64,000 nt of DNA, from positions 23,848,254-23,912,253 of the forward strand of contig OX579641.1 in NCBI GenBank assembly GCA_951230915.1, in the 5' to 3' direction. Origin of the DNA: Antitrichia curtipendula (Eukaryota; Streptophyta; Bryopsida; Hypnales; Leucodontaceae). How positions within the stretch are numbered: position 1 is the stretch's first letter; the number at the start of each line of letters is the position of its first letter. This document shows positions 36,691-50,170 of the stretch, in pieces. The notes below the pieces were generated by a model. That model saw only the letters and a program-made list of their open reading frames with translations. It ran no database searches and was not told where the DNA came from. Position numbers and translations under genes: made by a program.

Positions 36691-39600
36691 TCTCGGGTAC
36701 AAAAAGCTTCCTATGAATACAAGCAAGTTGAGTTGATGTGCCCGCTATGCTGAGCCATGACGACTTGTCAACCAGATCCAATCCAAGCAAACTGATCTGT
36801 TTCTTTCTCTTTTGGAGCTGCCCAAGTGCCCCCACTAACTTATTCTCATCCACAAATTCAGAGCAAGCAATCATGCCATTCTGCAATTGGGTCTAAAATG
36901 GTTCAATTACCGTGGACCCGATTGCGTTGAAAGGGGAAAAGAGAAAGAATGGCGGGGAAATGTGGGAAGAATGGGGGAAGAATGGGGGAAAACCCAAACT
37001 AAGTCAAACCTCGATCCCTTGTGAGAACAAGTTCTAGTACGTGTTTGGTGGTGAAATACTAAGGGGATGCACATTGGTGTGATAAATTAAAAGGTAGGAA
37101 ATTATGAGGTTCATTGAAGCATCCAAAAGTATAAGAATAGTCCCCCTAGAGTCTACAACGGGAGAGGCTTAGATAGTTGAGCCCATTTCCAATTAGAGAC
37201 GTTTTTGTTCGTGGTTGTCTTTCAGATTGGAGTTACCCTTCTTCTTCTACAGTGGGAAAGCTATCTTAGGTGGATGACAAAGTTGGAGAAGTATTTTTAA
37301 CCCCTAATTCATTGTGGTGTTTTGATGCCCAAGATTGCTTCAAAATATTTGTATCCAAAGCAAGGCTAAAAACTTCACCTTAATTTATTATCTAACAAAC
37401 CCAACCTTGGGAACCTTTAGTTAACCCTTGAAGGACTGAGACACACTTCAAGCAAAAGAATTCAAAAATTGTCATATTTTAGGATAATGAGAAAAAATGA
37501 ACAAGAAGATGTTTTTTTGAAATCCACCGTGCAAATGTCTACTAGACTATTACGGGAATTTGTAGAAAAAATTTCAAAAATTTTGACTGCACAATTTAAA
37601 AGATTATAACATTTGAAGTTAGTAAGAAAATTATGGATCCTAATTGGAAAAAAATTATATTCCCAACAAAGAAGAACATGTTGACATGACCAAAATTGAC
37701 TTTGTGCACAACTACCTAAGATTTTTTGCATATATTGAACGTTCACTTGGTCTTTTAGAGGGTAATTTGTTCAAATACTTCCTTCCCAAATTTTAGAGTA
37801 GAAATTGCCACTAATAGCAAGTTCAATATGACTAAAGTTCCAAAAATAGTTTTTTTTAGCCCTTCCCAAAGGTGAAGTTGTTTTTTAACATTTTAAGGAA
37901 AAAACAAGTACATCCTATAATTCGTACAATTTAAATAATTCCATGAGAGTTTTTCCTCAATATTGAAAAATTATAAAAATTAAATTCTCCAAAACTTTAA
38001 CATATAGTAATATGGTTGGTCACCTACAATAAACATTTTGTGTCCGCCACCATTAATACATTTGTTTTTTCAATATCAAGTTAACTAAAATACATGAGAA
38101 GAAATACATGTTTTTTTATATGTCTTTTTGCAAATAAAATTGTAAACGTAATAATCTACACATATACAACTACCAAAAAGGAAAGGCAATATGCTATCCG
38201 CTCCTCACTACCTTAGTTAGGATAATCAAGTGATCATCAAATGATTTTCTCAAGAGTCATCTCAAATTACTTTGGATTTGGTGAATCCAAAATTGAAATA
38301 ACAATATTTAAATGTACATTGTAGAACGGCCCCAAGTGTGGGGTTGTACAAATTAACCCTTAAATGACATTTCTTAATCTAGTCGGTACCCTATAGGAAA
38401 TCAAAAACTTCTTTAAAGTTTTCAAGCTCAAACTCCTATGACTTACAAGATGCAAAACTAAGACTATGACCAAGATCATTTGGGATAAACGTCAACCTAC
38501 TAAGCTGTGATTCTGCTAGTGGCTAATCAAATCTAATGACTTCCCCTTGAGAGCTAGAGCGTGGTGATGGAATTTTCACATGTCTAATAAATTTGTTGCC
38601 TTAACATTTGTGAGACCATGGAGCATGTCTTCTACATCTACAAATTCACTAAACAAGTTTAGAACTTTATTGTGGAGATCCGCCAAGCCTTGGGCCAAAA
38701 TGGGCTCCCTTCCTAAAGGAAATTCTTCACCAACATCCCCCCTGGCTTATGGGACCAATCATGATTCTACGTACATGTGAACCACTCTTTCAACATTGCC
38801 AATAATACACTCTGTTCTTTCATTCTTTGGGCCTTTGGTGTGCCAAGAACCACAAAGTTTTTAATAATAAAGATATTTGCAACTCTACTTGGCATGCCAC
38901 AATCTTGGCAAGCATGGCCCATAGGAACCACTTTGCCTTTTTTTTCCACAAATGTAGTGAAGATAGGCAAAAAAATATTTGTTAGGAGTTCCTCGACTTG
39001 TGGTGTAGAAACAACGTGTTCTACTTGGAAGATTTTCATCACCCTAGATGGGGTTTGTCCCTTATTTTGACTTTCAACTTGCACTGACCCAAAGAATCAG
39101 ACTAATGTTTCTTTTCTTTTCTTTTAATGGTAACCTCTTTTTTTTAAATTAAAAAACAAAAACAAAAAGCTCCTTGAAGTGGGGCATGGGGCTTGTCCCT
39201 TGCCCAAGGTTTGGGTGGTGATTGTCAAAGATTCACTTGAAACCAAGCCCAAGGGACTTATCATGTGGTTTAAGGTTAAGGTAATATCACCTAAATCAAT
39301 AGAATAAACAATGGAGTGTGATTCTTGTTATCAAGTTGAGTTTTCATGGATGCTATTAAGAGACAAGAAGAAATTTCAAAGTATCTCTAAGAAAAGTCTA
39401 TAAGGCATATGTATCTATAATCAATACTAACCAAAATGCAAAAAGGCTACGTTTGGATAAAAAAAACACTAAAATCAAGATATTAATGACCCAAAATGTA
39501 TACAATTGAAACATGATTGCCTATAGGAGCCCAATGTCAATTTTTAGTACATTCTTAATTGTAACTTAAAATTGCACCAAATGAATATAAAGTGCAATGT

Positions 39601-39949
39601 GCATTGGTAACCATGATTTGCTCAAAACTCTATAATTTTTTGTCTTTTGTTAGCTTTTGAAGCAATTTATTTTCATTATTCAATGTCTAAATTTGAGTTG
39701 TCTTGCACCGTTTAAAAATACTTTTGAATGTGCTTCAGTGATAAAATTTTCAAGTTCTAATTATAAATGAGTAAAAAGTTAGAAATTTATTAGGAGGGAC
39801 TAATATATTATGTGCATTGAGGATGCACTATACCCTTGAATGACACTGCAGATGGTTATTGTCATGTGGATGATAGAAAATTCTTCTATATAAAAACAAA
39901 AGTGTAGATGTTCATCCCTAGAATTCTGTATGCATCACTAAACCAAAAT
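36691..39949. other. AT-rich intergenic DNA, no gene seen
   Basis: Open frames are short, and their translations (for example at 38767-39084 minus) lack recognisable domains. A short G-rich direct repeat (AGAATGGGGGA, twice) lies at about 36968-36990. Confidence 0.5.
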
Positions 39950-40200
39950 AGCCATCATCACTTTAGGTACATCTCTAAAATCAATATGTACCTATGTAGA
40001 AAAAACAATTTTACAACCTCTACCAAAAAAAAATTAGACCCTTTGTAACTTTTGCATATGGTATCCAAGAGCCGTGTTCTTGGGTACATCAGTACTTCCT
40101 TTCACTTTGCCAACAAGAAAATATTAAAATTTGACCAAAAATTATAATAATAGTAAAGAGGCATAGTAGCAAAAAAGTGGCAATTACGAGGGTGGCCGCC
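39950..40200 (+). repeat. Dispersed MITE-like repeat, copy 2 of 4
   Basis: Aligns with 36408-36690 across GCCATCATCAC, TGTACCTATGTAGAA, AACTTTTGCATA and AATAATAGTAA...GCA(T/C)AGTA. More diverged at the right end. Confidence 0.6.
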
Positions 40201-41039
40201 CTTAAAGTAGACAAGCCTATTTGCATTTGCCACCTATTTTCATCATCCTACTTTGGGGCCCAATACTATCCAACAGATCATCCAAATCCGTTCATTTTCT
40301 TAAAAAAATCATTGAAGTGATTGCCTGACGTAAATAAGACAGCATCAAAACAATTTTACACTTGTAAAAGGGTGGTAATAGAGATTTAGGCAATGGTTAT
40401 AGATATACTAGATTTGGAGCTATTCACAATACTACATTTTGATGAGTTTTGACATATTTGAAAGGGGTGCATGTTGTTGAGATTGTTGGTTTGCATGCTA
40501 AGACTATAGGCTTGTCTCAGACTCTCAGAGTGTATGCCTCAATAATGTGCAACTGACTAAAATATTGTGATGAATCGTCCTTTGAACTGCTGCAAGTGAG
40601 GCAAACCATGGCAGCAAACTTATTTACTTACTGAATTGATGGTTACGCTTATGCTCTGCACATCCCACCTACTTTCTGCAAAAGCTTGGAGCAGGTACTT
40701 TCTTTCCATTGAAGTTACTGGAGCCATCGAACTTAAACTTACACTAGCGTGCCCTGTGCCATTGACAGTGTAATATAAGATAAAAGTAAAAAGTAAAAGT
40801 AATTATTTAATTTTCTAATTCATGAAAATTTTGAAATTCAGTAACTTTCATACCGTAGGTCCAAATGCCACAAAACAAAACCCATACACCCCTCATCGCA
40901 AAGTGTTTTATGACAATATCAAGAATGCGACCAGAGGATGCATGGTCCATGAAATCTCCCAATAACAAACTAAACATAAAAACAACTTGGAGGAGACCAC
41001 TCTTTCTAGTTTAACGCATAAAGTCTCAAGGCCTTTTTT

Positions 41040-41690
41040 TCATCAAAAAACATTCAAAACTGCCATTTATATTGCCACGAGCAAAAAACTTTAAAAACTG
41101 TTTTTTTCTTGCATATCTAACTGTAGGATTTTGCACTAGACTAGTGTAAGAATGTGTAGAAGAAGTTTCAAAGATGTTGACCGTATAGATTGCAAGATAT
41201 TTGCATTTAAAGTGAAGAAAAGAAGTCTTTTTACACCTTGCTTGAGTAGATTCTTTGACTTTTTTTCTTTTTTTTTCAATAAAAGGCGACCACTAAAAAG
41301 GAAAAAAGATATCACATTAGTCCAGCTCTCTAAGCTGGTTCAACCTAGGAGGCAGGCTAAGGGCTAAAGGCCATCTAGGGTGATGAAAATCACTCGAGCA
41401 AAATATGTCAAATTCTTTGACTTTAAATCTTCTTAACTTAAATTTTTTTGGATTATTATTTTTAATTTTTAATTTTTTTATAATAAAGAATTGAGTTCAA
41501 AATCTACCAAAAAAAAATTCAAAAAAAAAATTCAAAATTTTTACTCATTAAAAAAATGTTAAGTAGACGTACTTTTGAGATTGAAGGAAAAACTAAATTG
41601 TTAATAGCTCTACGATGGAATTGAAACACAATAATTCTGACGGTGAGATTGTTCTAGTAAGCAAACTTAACTCTTAAGTACTCCAAAGTC
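41040..41690 (+). repeat. Dispersed repeat family, copy 1 of 3
   Basis: Aligns in order with 56490-57000 and 61010-61580. Landmarks are the TAGACTAG segment, ATTGCAAGATATT, AAAGTGAAGAAAA, the long A/T block, and TTGTTAATAGCTCTA(C/A)(G/A)A near the right. All copies have the same orientation. No coding capacity is evident. Confidence 0.65.
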
Positions 41691-42414
41691 TAATTTATGG
41701 ACAATGAACATAATCATTTTCTTATTTTTTTCTCATTACTACTTGGATGAAAATTAGCCTAATTTGTGAAGATACTTTATGAAGTTGTTGTCAGGTTTAA
41801 TGGTTGGATTTGGTGTTACTAGAGTACATATTTTTCTAAAATTACAAATATGGAAGTCTGTCAAGTGGTTGACCAAGCCAAAATTGCATTAACTCTAGTT
41901 CAAAATTGGATTTGCAAAAATGAGGTCATAAATGTAAAAAACACAAAAACTCCAAAAAACCAACATGTCAAGAAAACCTCATTTCAAATCCATTCCAACA
42001 AGTTTTATATCCTCTAAAAAAAATATTTTGCTTCTGACCAAATTTTGAAGGAATTTGGAAATTTTCCTTTCAAAATTTATGAAAAAATATTATTGATAGC
42101 ATTGGTGAATCTAACTATACAAATGGAGTCTAAAACTCAAAATATATAACTTTCATTCATAAATCAATTCCAAAATATTCTTCCAAATAGTACTTTATAA
42201 TGACTTTTCCCAAATTGTCATTAATATGGGAAAAAACACAACTCTGGACGTTTAGGATTTAAGTATGGATCACTTATGAGGATTTTCTTCTCCCCTCCCA
42301 CGGCCAAGGTGAATTGACCCCCTGCTCGTCCCCAAAGAAAATTACTGAAATTTTTTATCTGTCACAAATGATAAAATTTACAAATTTTGAATTCACATAG
42401 ACCCCAAATTATTT

Positions 42415-42600
42415 AACACTTAAACGTCATGGCGGACGTTTTGCGGCTAATGAATGACAAGAGAATCCCCTATGTAGGATAAAAGTACAACTATTCATCT
42501 TCCAAATTTTGTGGGAAAAATGATGATCATCTACATTAGTTTGACTTCCAATGAGTGCTTTTGTATTATTTTAATCCAACAATTCACACGGTGTCAATAC
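42415..42600 (+). repeat. Dispersed repeat copy related to 31755-31900
   Basis: See the partner at 31755-31900. This copy lacks the TTAA MITE adjacent to the partner and has TTAACACTTAAACG at the matching position. Confidence 0.5.
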
Positions 42601-43422
42601 CAATGTAAATCCTACGTTTTTAGGAATGGAGCTGGGGCGGCAGAAAGTAGAAAAGCATCATGTAAACTCTGGCTTTTTTAAGGTCTTTGGGAGTGAAGTA
42701 GAGTGGCTGTAGGGGAGTATGTAATGCAAAATTTTGGCATCCTCTTTTATTTATTTTTTGCCAACAGCTGGCGATACAAATAGTTTGTAAGCAAACTTTA
42801 CATGAATCACTGGCTCCCTAGGTGCAAGAAAAGATGCTAGACAGGCTATCAACTAAAATCTAAAGCTTCTGACACTTGCAACAACATTGTGGGGTTTAGG
42901 GTTGTCTCAGAGCCAAAGTCCATCTCCCTTCCCAACATTGGTTTAGTATGATGATACAAATGAAATGACTTGAAGCCTGAGCATATTGAAGAGTAGCGGA
43001 AATGACCACACATTACACTAAGCACTAAGCAGAGTGTTGACGGAATATTATCACACCTAGAATTAAGCAGACTCAGTAAGCACAAAAAAAGCATTACTGT
43101 TAACTAACCTAGAAGCAATAAGCTCAAACATAACAAGCAACAGTTTAAGCAATAAAGCACAAAGTAACGAAGTAAAGCACAAAGTAACGAACGAAGCATG
43201 CAAACAGTAACTCACAAACAAGCTACAACTGTAGTTCAATAAAATACATTCTGACTGTTGGAAAGGGAGGGGGACTCGGTTAAAGAGTCGTGAGGTTTGC
43301 AGACGCTAACCCCACGCCCTTCATTTCATCATCGACTCCTGCACTGGTACAAGCACACGTTAGAATTAGTCTATTGCTTCCCTCCGACTTGCTGCACATA
43401 CATGAACACATGTTAGTAACTT

Positions 43423-46400
43423 TCAATCCTCCTTGCGAATGTTCTTCTTCCAGTCGTCGTAGGCAGCATTGTAAGGGAAGTCCGTTAGTGTGTAGAACTC
43501 TTGTGCATGCATAGCAACCGCCAAGGGCAAGTGCACGTTTAACCGGTTCCTCAATTTGTTCTTCATAAACGAGAGCGTGCTAAAAGTACGTTCGTCTTCT
43601 ACACTCCCCAAAACTGCAACCACAGCGAGTTCAACAACCTTCATGTACTCGGAGAGCTTATGTCGCAATAGGCCAGACGCTTCCAAGCGACGCCAGAGAC
43701 GAGTCAACGGGTTCAAGGGTAGATCTCCCGTCATGGCGCCTTCACAGTTGGACTTCATGGTGATCTGAAACATCATTGCCTGCTCTTCTAACTTTGCAGC
43801 GCATAAGACAGGCTCAACCGTCTTCATGGCATGAACCTCTTCAACTGCTACGTCCTTGCCCTTCTTCGGCTTCCTCTTCAAAAATTCTTTTGGGTAACAG
43901 TAGTGCTCCTTGATTATCGCAATATGCCGTTGGAAGTTATGATCCGCCTCTGGTATCCTCCAATACTGAGGATACACGATTCCAAAAGCGTCCATGAGGC
44001 TTGATGAGGGAAATCGTGTAGTGAGTTGACTTATCAGACCCTGTGCTGCCTCTGTCACAGCAAAACAACAACATAGTTATTCACACACAAGTCATTTGCA
44101 ATTATTCACTTACAAGTCATTTGCAGTTTTCAGGTTGAAATGGCAAAGCTTAAGACAAGACAACATGGTTCAATCAGTACAGCTCCAAGTTCGTCACAAT
44201 GAAGTCTGTTTAAGGCTGTTGAGTACCTTACCTTTACAAGATGCCTTCGTTAAATCACAGATGCGTCCATGCAGCTCCCGATTGATTGGGGTTGAGATTT
44301 CACACCCCGGTTCTGAATACAAAGCTTTGACGTTGGTGCCTCCTGGAGTAAATTGAAGCAACTCTTGGCCATCTTCATTCAAGTCCAATGCGCTAGGGAC
44401 CCAGGCCATGGGAATGGCATCATGACGAACTTGAACTAGAGCCTTGAAGTCCCAGAATGCGTCGTGTGTAAACGCAGAGGATTCATCACAGTAAAACGCC
44501 TGGAGCTCCGAGATGCAAATTTGAATCGCTGCAACATAGTCGCAGATGAAGACTTCCCGACTTTGGGCGAATTTGATCAAGCTGTGGATTGATCGAAGCA
44601 GAGGAAGGAGTGCCGATAATGTAAGAAGAACTTGGAAATCTTGTAGAAATGATAGGTTGCGGCTAGCAAGCTTCATAAGAAGCTTGTCCTTCTTACCTGC
44701 CTTACCATTTGAGTCTGGAGCAGGGGGCATGGAGTCAGCCGCCATCTTCACTAGAAGAACTCTATACTCATTCAACACCCTAACTGATGGAGATAACATA
44801 CTAATCCAACGTGTCTTAATGTTCTTCAAAATCTTCAGTCCTTTTGAATGCATGACCTCCGCCAATTTCTGGAACTCCAAATGACGTTTTGGTGAATGTG
44901 CGAAGAACGCATGTAGAGACTGCAGGACGTCTTCAATTCGTGACACTATAGGGAGAGTGCTCAACGATTCGACAGCAAGGTTTGTCCGATGGGCCTGCAA
45001 AATGAAGGTGTCAAACTTCCATCGAATGTGCTCACAAATTCGGAAAAAGCAACTAAGAACACTTGCATGGCTGAACAATGAACATGACTAGAACTCACAG
45101 TTGGACACGACTAGAACTCACAGTTGGACATGACTAGAACTCACAGTTGGACATGACTAGAACTCACAGTTGGACATGTAGGATGAAGACTTACCATGCA
45201 GTGCACGCCTATCACTCGAGGAGCCCAGTTTGATTTCAATTGTTGCACGACTCCTGTCCTCTTTCCTTGGAATGTATTGATTCCATCTGTGCACACATGA
45301 AAAAACATCCTAGGAGAATGAGTTGCTTACCATGCATGAACAGAGGATCCCAAATTGCCCCACTTTATCAAACACGTGAACCCTACAAAACAGAAGCAAG
45401 CCAAAACTACAACAAAACCGAGAGAGTGAAAGCATGCAGAGACCCTCCTAAGAAAATGACGCACTTACCGGCACCAAATGAGGCCAACCGTGTTCCAAGG
45501 TCTGCTGCCTCGATGCCACCGTATTCTTTTACGGCATTTACGATGACCTTTGTCATACTATCAGATCCACCTCCGTTCACAACCCACTCCAAAGACAAAA
45601 GCATCGGCTTCCGTTGCCAATCCTGACACACATATCCGTGTATAGAAATCCAACTCTGAGTGTCTAGGATGGACACCTCGTCACATGTGATGGAGAAAAA
45701 TCTTGCTGACTTCATTGTTGCTTTAGTCTTAGCTTGCACCTGCTTGTACAAGCACTCAGCCAATTCCCAACCCGCGCCATCTGACCAGTGTTTCTTTGGC
45801 AGTTTTGGTACACCAAGAAAGCTAAAGAGTGGGTGCAAGGCAATATACTCCAACATAAGGCAACCTTCATGTAGCAAATGTAATATTGTGGCAAACTGGA
45901 TCTGCTTCCTGGCCCGTTCCCCCTTAAGCACGGTCACTTGTTCCAATACTGTGGTTTGGCTTCTACCTGCGTAGATGCGTTCATTGCGTAAATGCTTGCA
46001 GTTTTTTGCAATGTACCATTGATCCTTTTTTATCCCGTTTGACATATCGCAGGTGGCCTTTCGCTTCCCTCCATGTTTCTTTAGTGTGTCCCACTTAGGA
46101 CCGAGAATTTTGTCTTTGCCCTCTACGGTTGAACATACCAAGCACTTCACGGACTCGTACAGCCCATCACCTCCTCTATGTAACTCGGCCCAAGGGAGCC
46201 TAGCAGCCCAAGTGTCCTGAAATTTTCGACTGGCTTCATACGATTTCTTGCTTTTCTTGTGGACCGACTCGCCGCCGATGCAGTCCTCATCGTCTTTGTC
46301 ATCGAAATCCTCACACTCCAGCAAGACCCCCTTCCCTTTGTCTTTCTTTGATGCAGTAGGTGCCACATTTTCTCCACTTGCTGTGGATGCCCCTGACGAC

Positions 46401-46717
46401 AATGAGATCACTTCCACAACATCATCGGAATTGGACTTGTTCAAGGGGACCACGCTGTCTCCAGGTTCTACAAGAATGACCGCAGGATTCGATCTTCTTC
46501 GTTTTTTCAACGCACTGGTCTTTTGCTTGCGAGGCACGTTGCATACGGAGTTTCCTCCACTTTGTGCACTCAATTGCAGGCTACAGGGCACCACCGAAGC
46601 AGATGAAGACGTCCCTGGATTCGAGCTGGAGCCATCTCCGAACACTCCCGACGACGAAGAGGAACCTGTGTTTGGCAGCCTTGCGAAGAACCTGTGTAAA
46701 GACATACCTGGAAACAT
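43423..46717 (-). CDS. hAT-superfamily transposase
   Basis: Four minus-strand exons: 46717-45469, 45286-45195, 44994-44232, 44051-43423, joined by phase-consistent GT-AG introns. From the ATG at 46705 they encode about 906 residues; a Met four codons upstream (46717) is equally possible. A Ser-rich N-terminus with basic KKRRRSN and an acidic patch precedes a BED-like zinc-finger segment (KCLVCSTVEGKDKI...H, about 188-211). The RNase H-like core shows SITCDEVS (first Asp about 342) and GADG, completed by the first splice (second Asp about 413), then KTRWISMLSPSVRVL. The C-terminus carries GSVEDERTFSTLSFMKNKLRNRL (acidic residue about 849-851), the hAT dimerisation signature. Known: hAT enzymes cut and paste DNA with 8-bp duplications. 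No disruption is seen, so it may be functional. The frame is open a further 220 codons upstream, but that part looks like leader sequence. Confidence 0.85.
45086..45177 (+). repeat. 23-bp tandem repeat, four copies, in a hAT gene intron
   Basis: Units begin at 45086, 45109, 45132 and 45155 and read GACTAGAACTCACAGTTGGACAY. They lie in the second intron of the hAT transposase gene. On the minus strand each unit contains CTGTGAGTTC, which resembles a splice donor. Confidence 0.9.
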
Positions 46718-47779
46718 TTTTCGAACACAAGCAGTAGCAATCGAGAACGCAAGGACCCTAAATACTAAATGTGAGACCTTCAAGACAAAACAAGAACTTA
46801 AACGCAAGCTACAAAATCGACGTTGACAAATCAAAAGTGCAGCATACAGCGACAACAATTGCAAGTGAGTGATAGGAAGAAAAACACAAACCGATGGCAA
46901 TTGGAATACACAGAGGTGGGCTACCAATTGCACCCTAAACTTCGCGAGGTCAACCTGAAGGCCTAAACCTTGCGAGCTCAACCTGAAGGCGAAACGCACA
47001 AGTGCACAACGACAGCAATTTAGAGAAATACGCAGAGGTAGCAGAACAGCATTCACGAGTTGAGTTACAAGCGAAGTTGATATAATATATAGTGCAAAAT
47101 TGAAGACCAACAAATGCAAGATCCACCCAGTTACCTGAAGATTGAACGCCAATTCTTGTTGTAAGAATTGTACCCTACAACAGCGACCAAACTCCAAGTC
47201 TCCATCGACCCTAAACCTCCATTGTCGACCATGATTGTGTCCGTCCTCAAGAAACTCATGATTTTCAGAGGTTGCGAGCATATAAAATTGCCTTGCAAGA
47301 ATGCGTACACTCTCAAATCTGTCCTTAACCGAACTGGCGATACGCAAATGCAATCCAGTGAATTGTTGGCGCCAGGTTTGCGTAAACAAGGGAACTCTCA
47401 GTTTAAGAGTAGCGTGACATCTGGCACCCTAATTGCAGATCAACGGGCGCATGGGAGCCGCTCTGGCGATGAAGACTTCAACGGCGGAGATTGGACGCCG
47501 TCCGGGAGGCGACAGGCCGTCCCAACCTCGCGAAATGATGGCGATTTCTTGAGAGGTAGTGGCAAATATGTGGCTGTGAGCTGGATGCCACATCGACAGT
47601 TTTCTGCCAGAAACAGGGAGGAGGTAAAAAAATTTCGCCTTTTGGCATTTTTTCGCCACCTAAAAAAACACTGGTCAATACATATGATTTCCACGGTTAT
47701 GAGCCCTTCGTTCAAGGGTTAAGAGAGGTATAGAAGATAAATTACTCAAACACAAAATAAGTTTTTTTTTTACATGCAT

Positions 47780-49292
47780 CCTAGGATGACTTTGGAGGGA
47801 TGAGCAAGGGGGGCAGTTCACCCTGATCCCCTCCAACAAAGCCACCACATGCCACACAAGACATTGGTGGCCATGCAAACACCCTTCTTTTAGAGCCCAA
47901 AGCCCCCGTCTTTATCTCTTCATTGTCCAGCCTTGCGGCTTGGCTGTTGTATGTTACTGTTTTGTTTTGCAATGGAATTTCCATTTGTTTAAAAAAACAA
48001 AAACAAAAAACAAAAAACAAAAACAAAAATAACAAAACCTCCCCCCCCCCCCCAAAAGAAAAAGATTAAAAAAAAAAATACTACAGTTTGTTTAAGAAAC
48101 TTACTGATACATTTATGATAATAGTGATTGTAGTTAGTTGAAGAAATGATTTTCTTAAATCAAATTTTTAAAAAAAGAATTTAAGTACTGCATGCCCACA
48201 TGTAGACTAGCACCCCGATCCCCGGGACTTGGATTAAGCAGCACATTTCCCTGTGGCTTCTTTTGCTTGATTTCTGGCATTTCAAAATTCTAATGCCATG
48301 TCCAGTCAAAGGCTGCAAAGTAAAATCATCTTGCATGCATGAATGGATGCTTGATTTTAGGAGGCAAGTTTGCTCATCAGATGAAGCTCACAATCTAACG
48401 ATCAAGGGCATGTGCATGGTGCTTTTGGAAAGTTTTTTTGGAAAGTTTTTGGTAATTTGGGGTAAGCTAGCTCATGTAAAAATCCTCCCCAGACTGCTCC
48501 CCAGACTTGGCAAACATGGAAGTAACATGACACAAAATGCAAAATAATGCGGCAATTAAAAAATAAAACTATATGAAATGCAAAAAATCTCACTCAAAGG
48601 AGTTATCATATGTTCAACAATGCTAGCACGTGAGCGTAGAGACGTGAGCCTACGATCCTTGAACCTAGTTCTAGATATATACCTACAACCATTCGAAGGT
48701 GTTTATAACATAGTTATGCACTTATAATATAGGTATAATATAATATAAAAAGAATCTATAATATAGACGTCTATAACCATAGAAGGTGTTTATAATATAG
48801 ACTTCTAGGCTTATGGGCTCATAGATCCTATATATGCTCTCATGCTAGCACTCTTCTCATATGTAGAATCTTTTAAGAATGTCCGTCACCTCCTCATTTC
48901 AAACACTATTATTTAACCTCTTAAGTTCTTTGACTATGTTTTCCTCCAAAACACTCTAAAACTACCATTTTGAGCACAAGTACCAAATTTTGGAAAAAAA
49001 CAACACATTTTTGGACACGTGTAACCATAGGATCTTGTAGTATGTTGGTTTGAAAATATGTGGAAAAAAATTCAGAATTTTTCACTGTATGGATTGCAAG
49101 ATATTAGCGTTCATTACATGTTTTTCAGACCCTGTGGAGGGCTACGAGTTCCCCAGGGTTCCAAGAGTCTGAAGCAGTTTGGAATTGTGCCGCAGCAGCT
49201 GCGTGACATGGCACAGCGACTGCCACTTCATACAAAAAAAAAAAAAATTCAAAAAATTCAAAAAAAAATTTGTTCATCTTGTTTTTCCATTT

Positions 49293-49324
<32 letters not shown>

Positions 49325-49590
49325 GAAATATTTTTTTTCTGACAGCGGCCGTTCTTTTGCTGCCGGGGGAACAGCGCCGGGAACAGGCCCGAAACGGCCC
49401 TCCAGACCCCCAAAAAACCATCTAATGTGAATTGATAAAAATCATTTTTTGGTCCCTGGGAAGAATTGGGCAGTTGCACTTCACAAGGTGACATTTGTAT
49501 GAAAAAATATCCAAAATGGTGGTTACCCTTGAGATTCATTCTTTAGGGCAAGTTGTCTACAAGTCATGCTTGAAAAATTTCAGGTCATTT
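47780..49590. other. Intergenic DNA with homopolymer tracts, no gene seen
   Basis: A C-run lies at 48041-48053, and a T-run of about 27 lies at 49298-49324. A short GC-richer segment at 49128-49420 starts CAGACCCTGTGGAGGGC and ends GGCCCTCCAGACC, suggesting a degenerate inverted-repeat element. No coding feature is supported. Confidence 0.45.
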
Positions 49591-49594
49591 GGAA

Positions 49595-50170
49595 TTGTAC
49601 AACATATAGGAAAAAAATAGTAAGCAGAAAGAAGCAGAGAATGGCTCAAAACATTAAATTGTTAAGAAGTTAATTATAGAATTGAAAAATGCCATTCCCA
49701 ATGGTTGTAATGTTATAATGAACAATCTGCACCCTACAATTTTATTTTATTTCCAAAAATATTGAACATTGATTGAAATAAATGACTTCAAAGTTTATTT
49801 TAAAGTAAAGAATCCATAACTGCCCACAAACTAAAATTCCTCATAATTTTTTACTCATTTAATCAAAATGGGATGTTTAAAAGCTTTCCACATACATATA
49901 AACCTAGAAAACCAATTTCAATTTTTTGTTTTGAAAAAAATATTTTAAAAAATCTGCCCAAACTGCCCGTCCAATTAAAAAAGTAACATATTGGGCCATA
50001 ACTTTTGACTCATATTTTCAAATGTCATAGTTTTTTTGTTTACATGAAAGATATTTCTCGTCCACAACTTCTATTAAAATTTGTGCCTAAAATATGCAAA
50101 CATCAAGTTACAGGTACCTACCTCAAATCGCTATGTTGCAAAAAACAGCAAGATGGTCCTTTAGGGATTA
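49595..50170 (+). repeat. Dispersed repeat, copy B (empty-site version)
   Basis: Partner of 20930-21870. At about 49735-49760 it reads straight through the position where copy A carries the 21.1-kb MITE. Confidence 0.65.

Larger units (their letters stand above)
42819..47662. mobile_element. Probable hAT element (limits tentative)
   Basis: The interval contains a spliced hAT transposase gene. Candidate ends are TAGGTGCAAGAAAAGATGC at 42819 and, inverted, the reverse complement of TAGGTGGCGAAAAAATGCC ending at 47662. They match apart from a small gap and two differences. No clean 8-bp target duplication is visible; CACTGG occurs just outside both candidate ends (42808-42813 and 47669-47674). 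The limits are therefore provisional, although a hAT element is present. Confidence 0.45.

Noticed and set aside
46718..47389. In-frame N-terminal extension of the hAT transposase
   Set aside because: The frame happens to be open, but the hydrophobic, Cys/Leu-rich translation is unlike a transposase N-terminus. The start was placed at 46717 or 46705 instead.
47168..47722. 184-codon plus-strand open frame upstream of the hAT gene
   Set aside because: It lies antisense to the hAT leader region, shows no family resemblance, and runs through the candidate element end.
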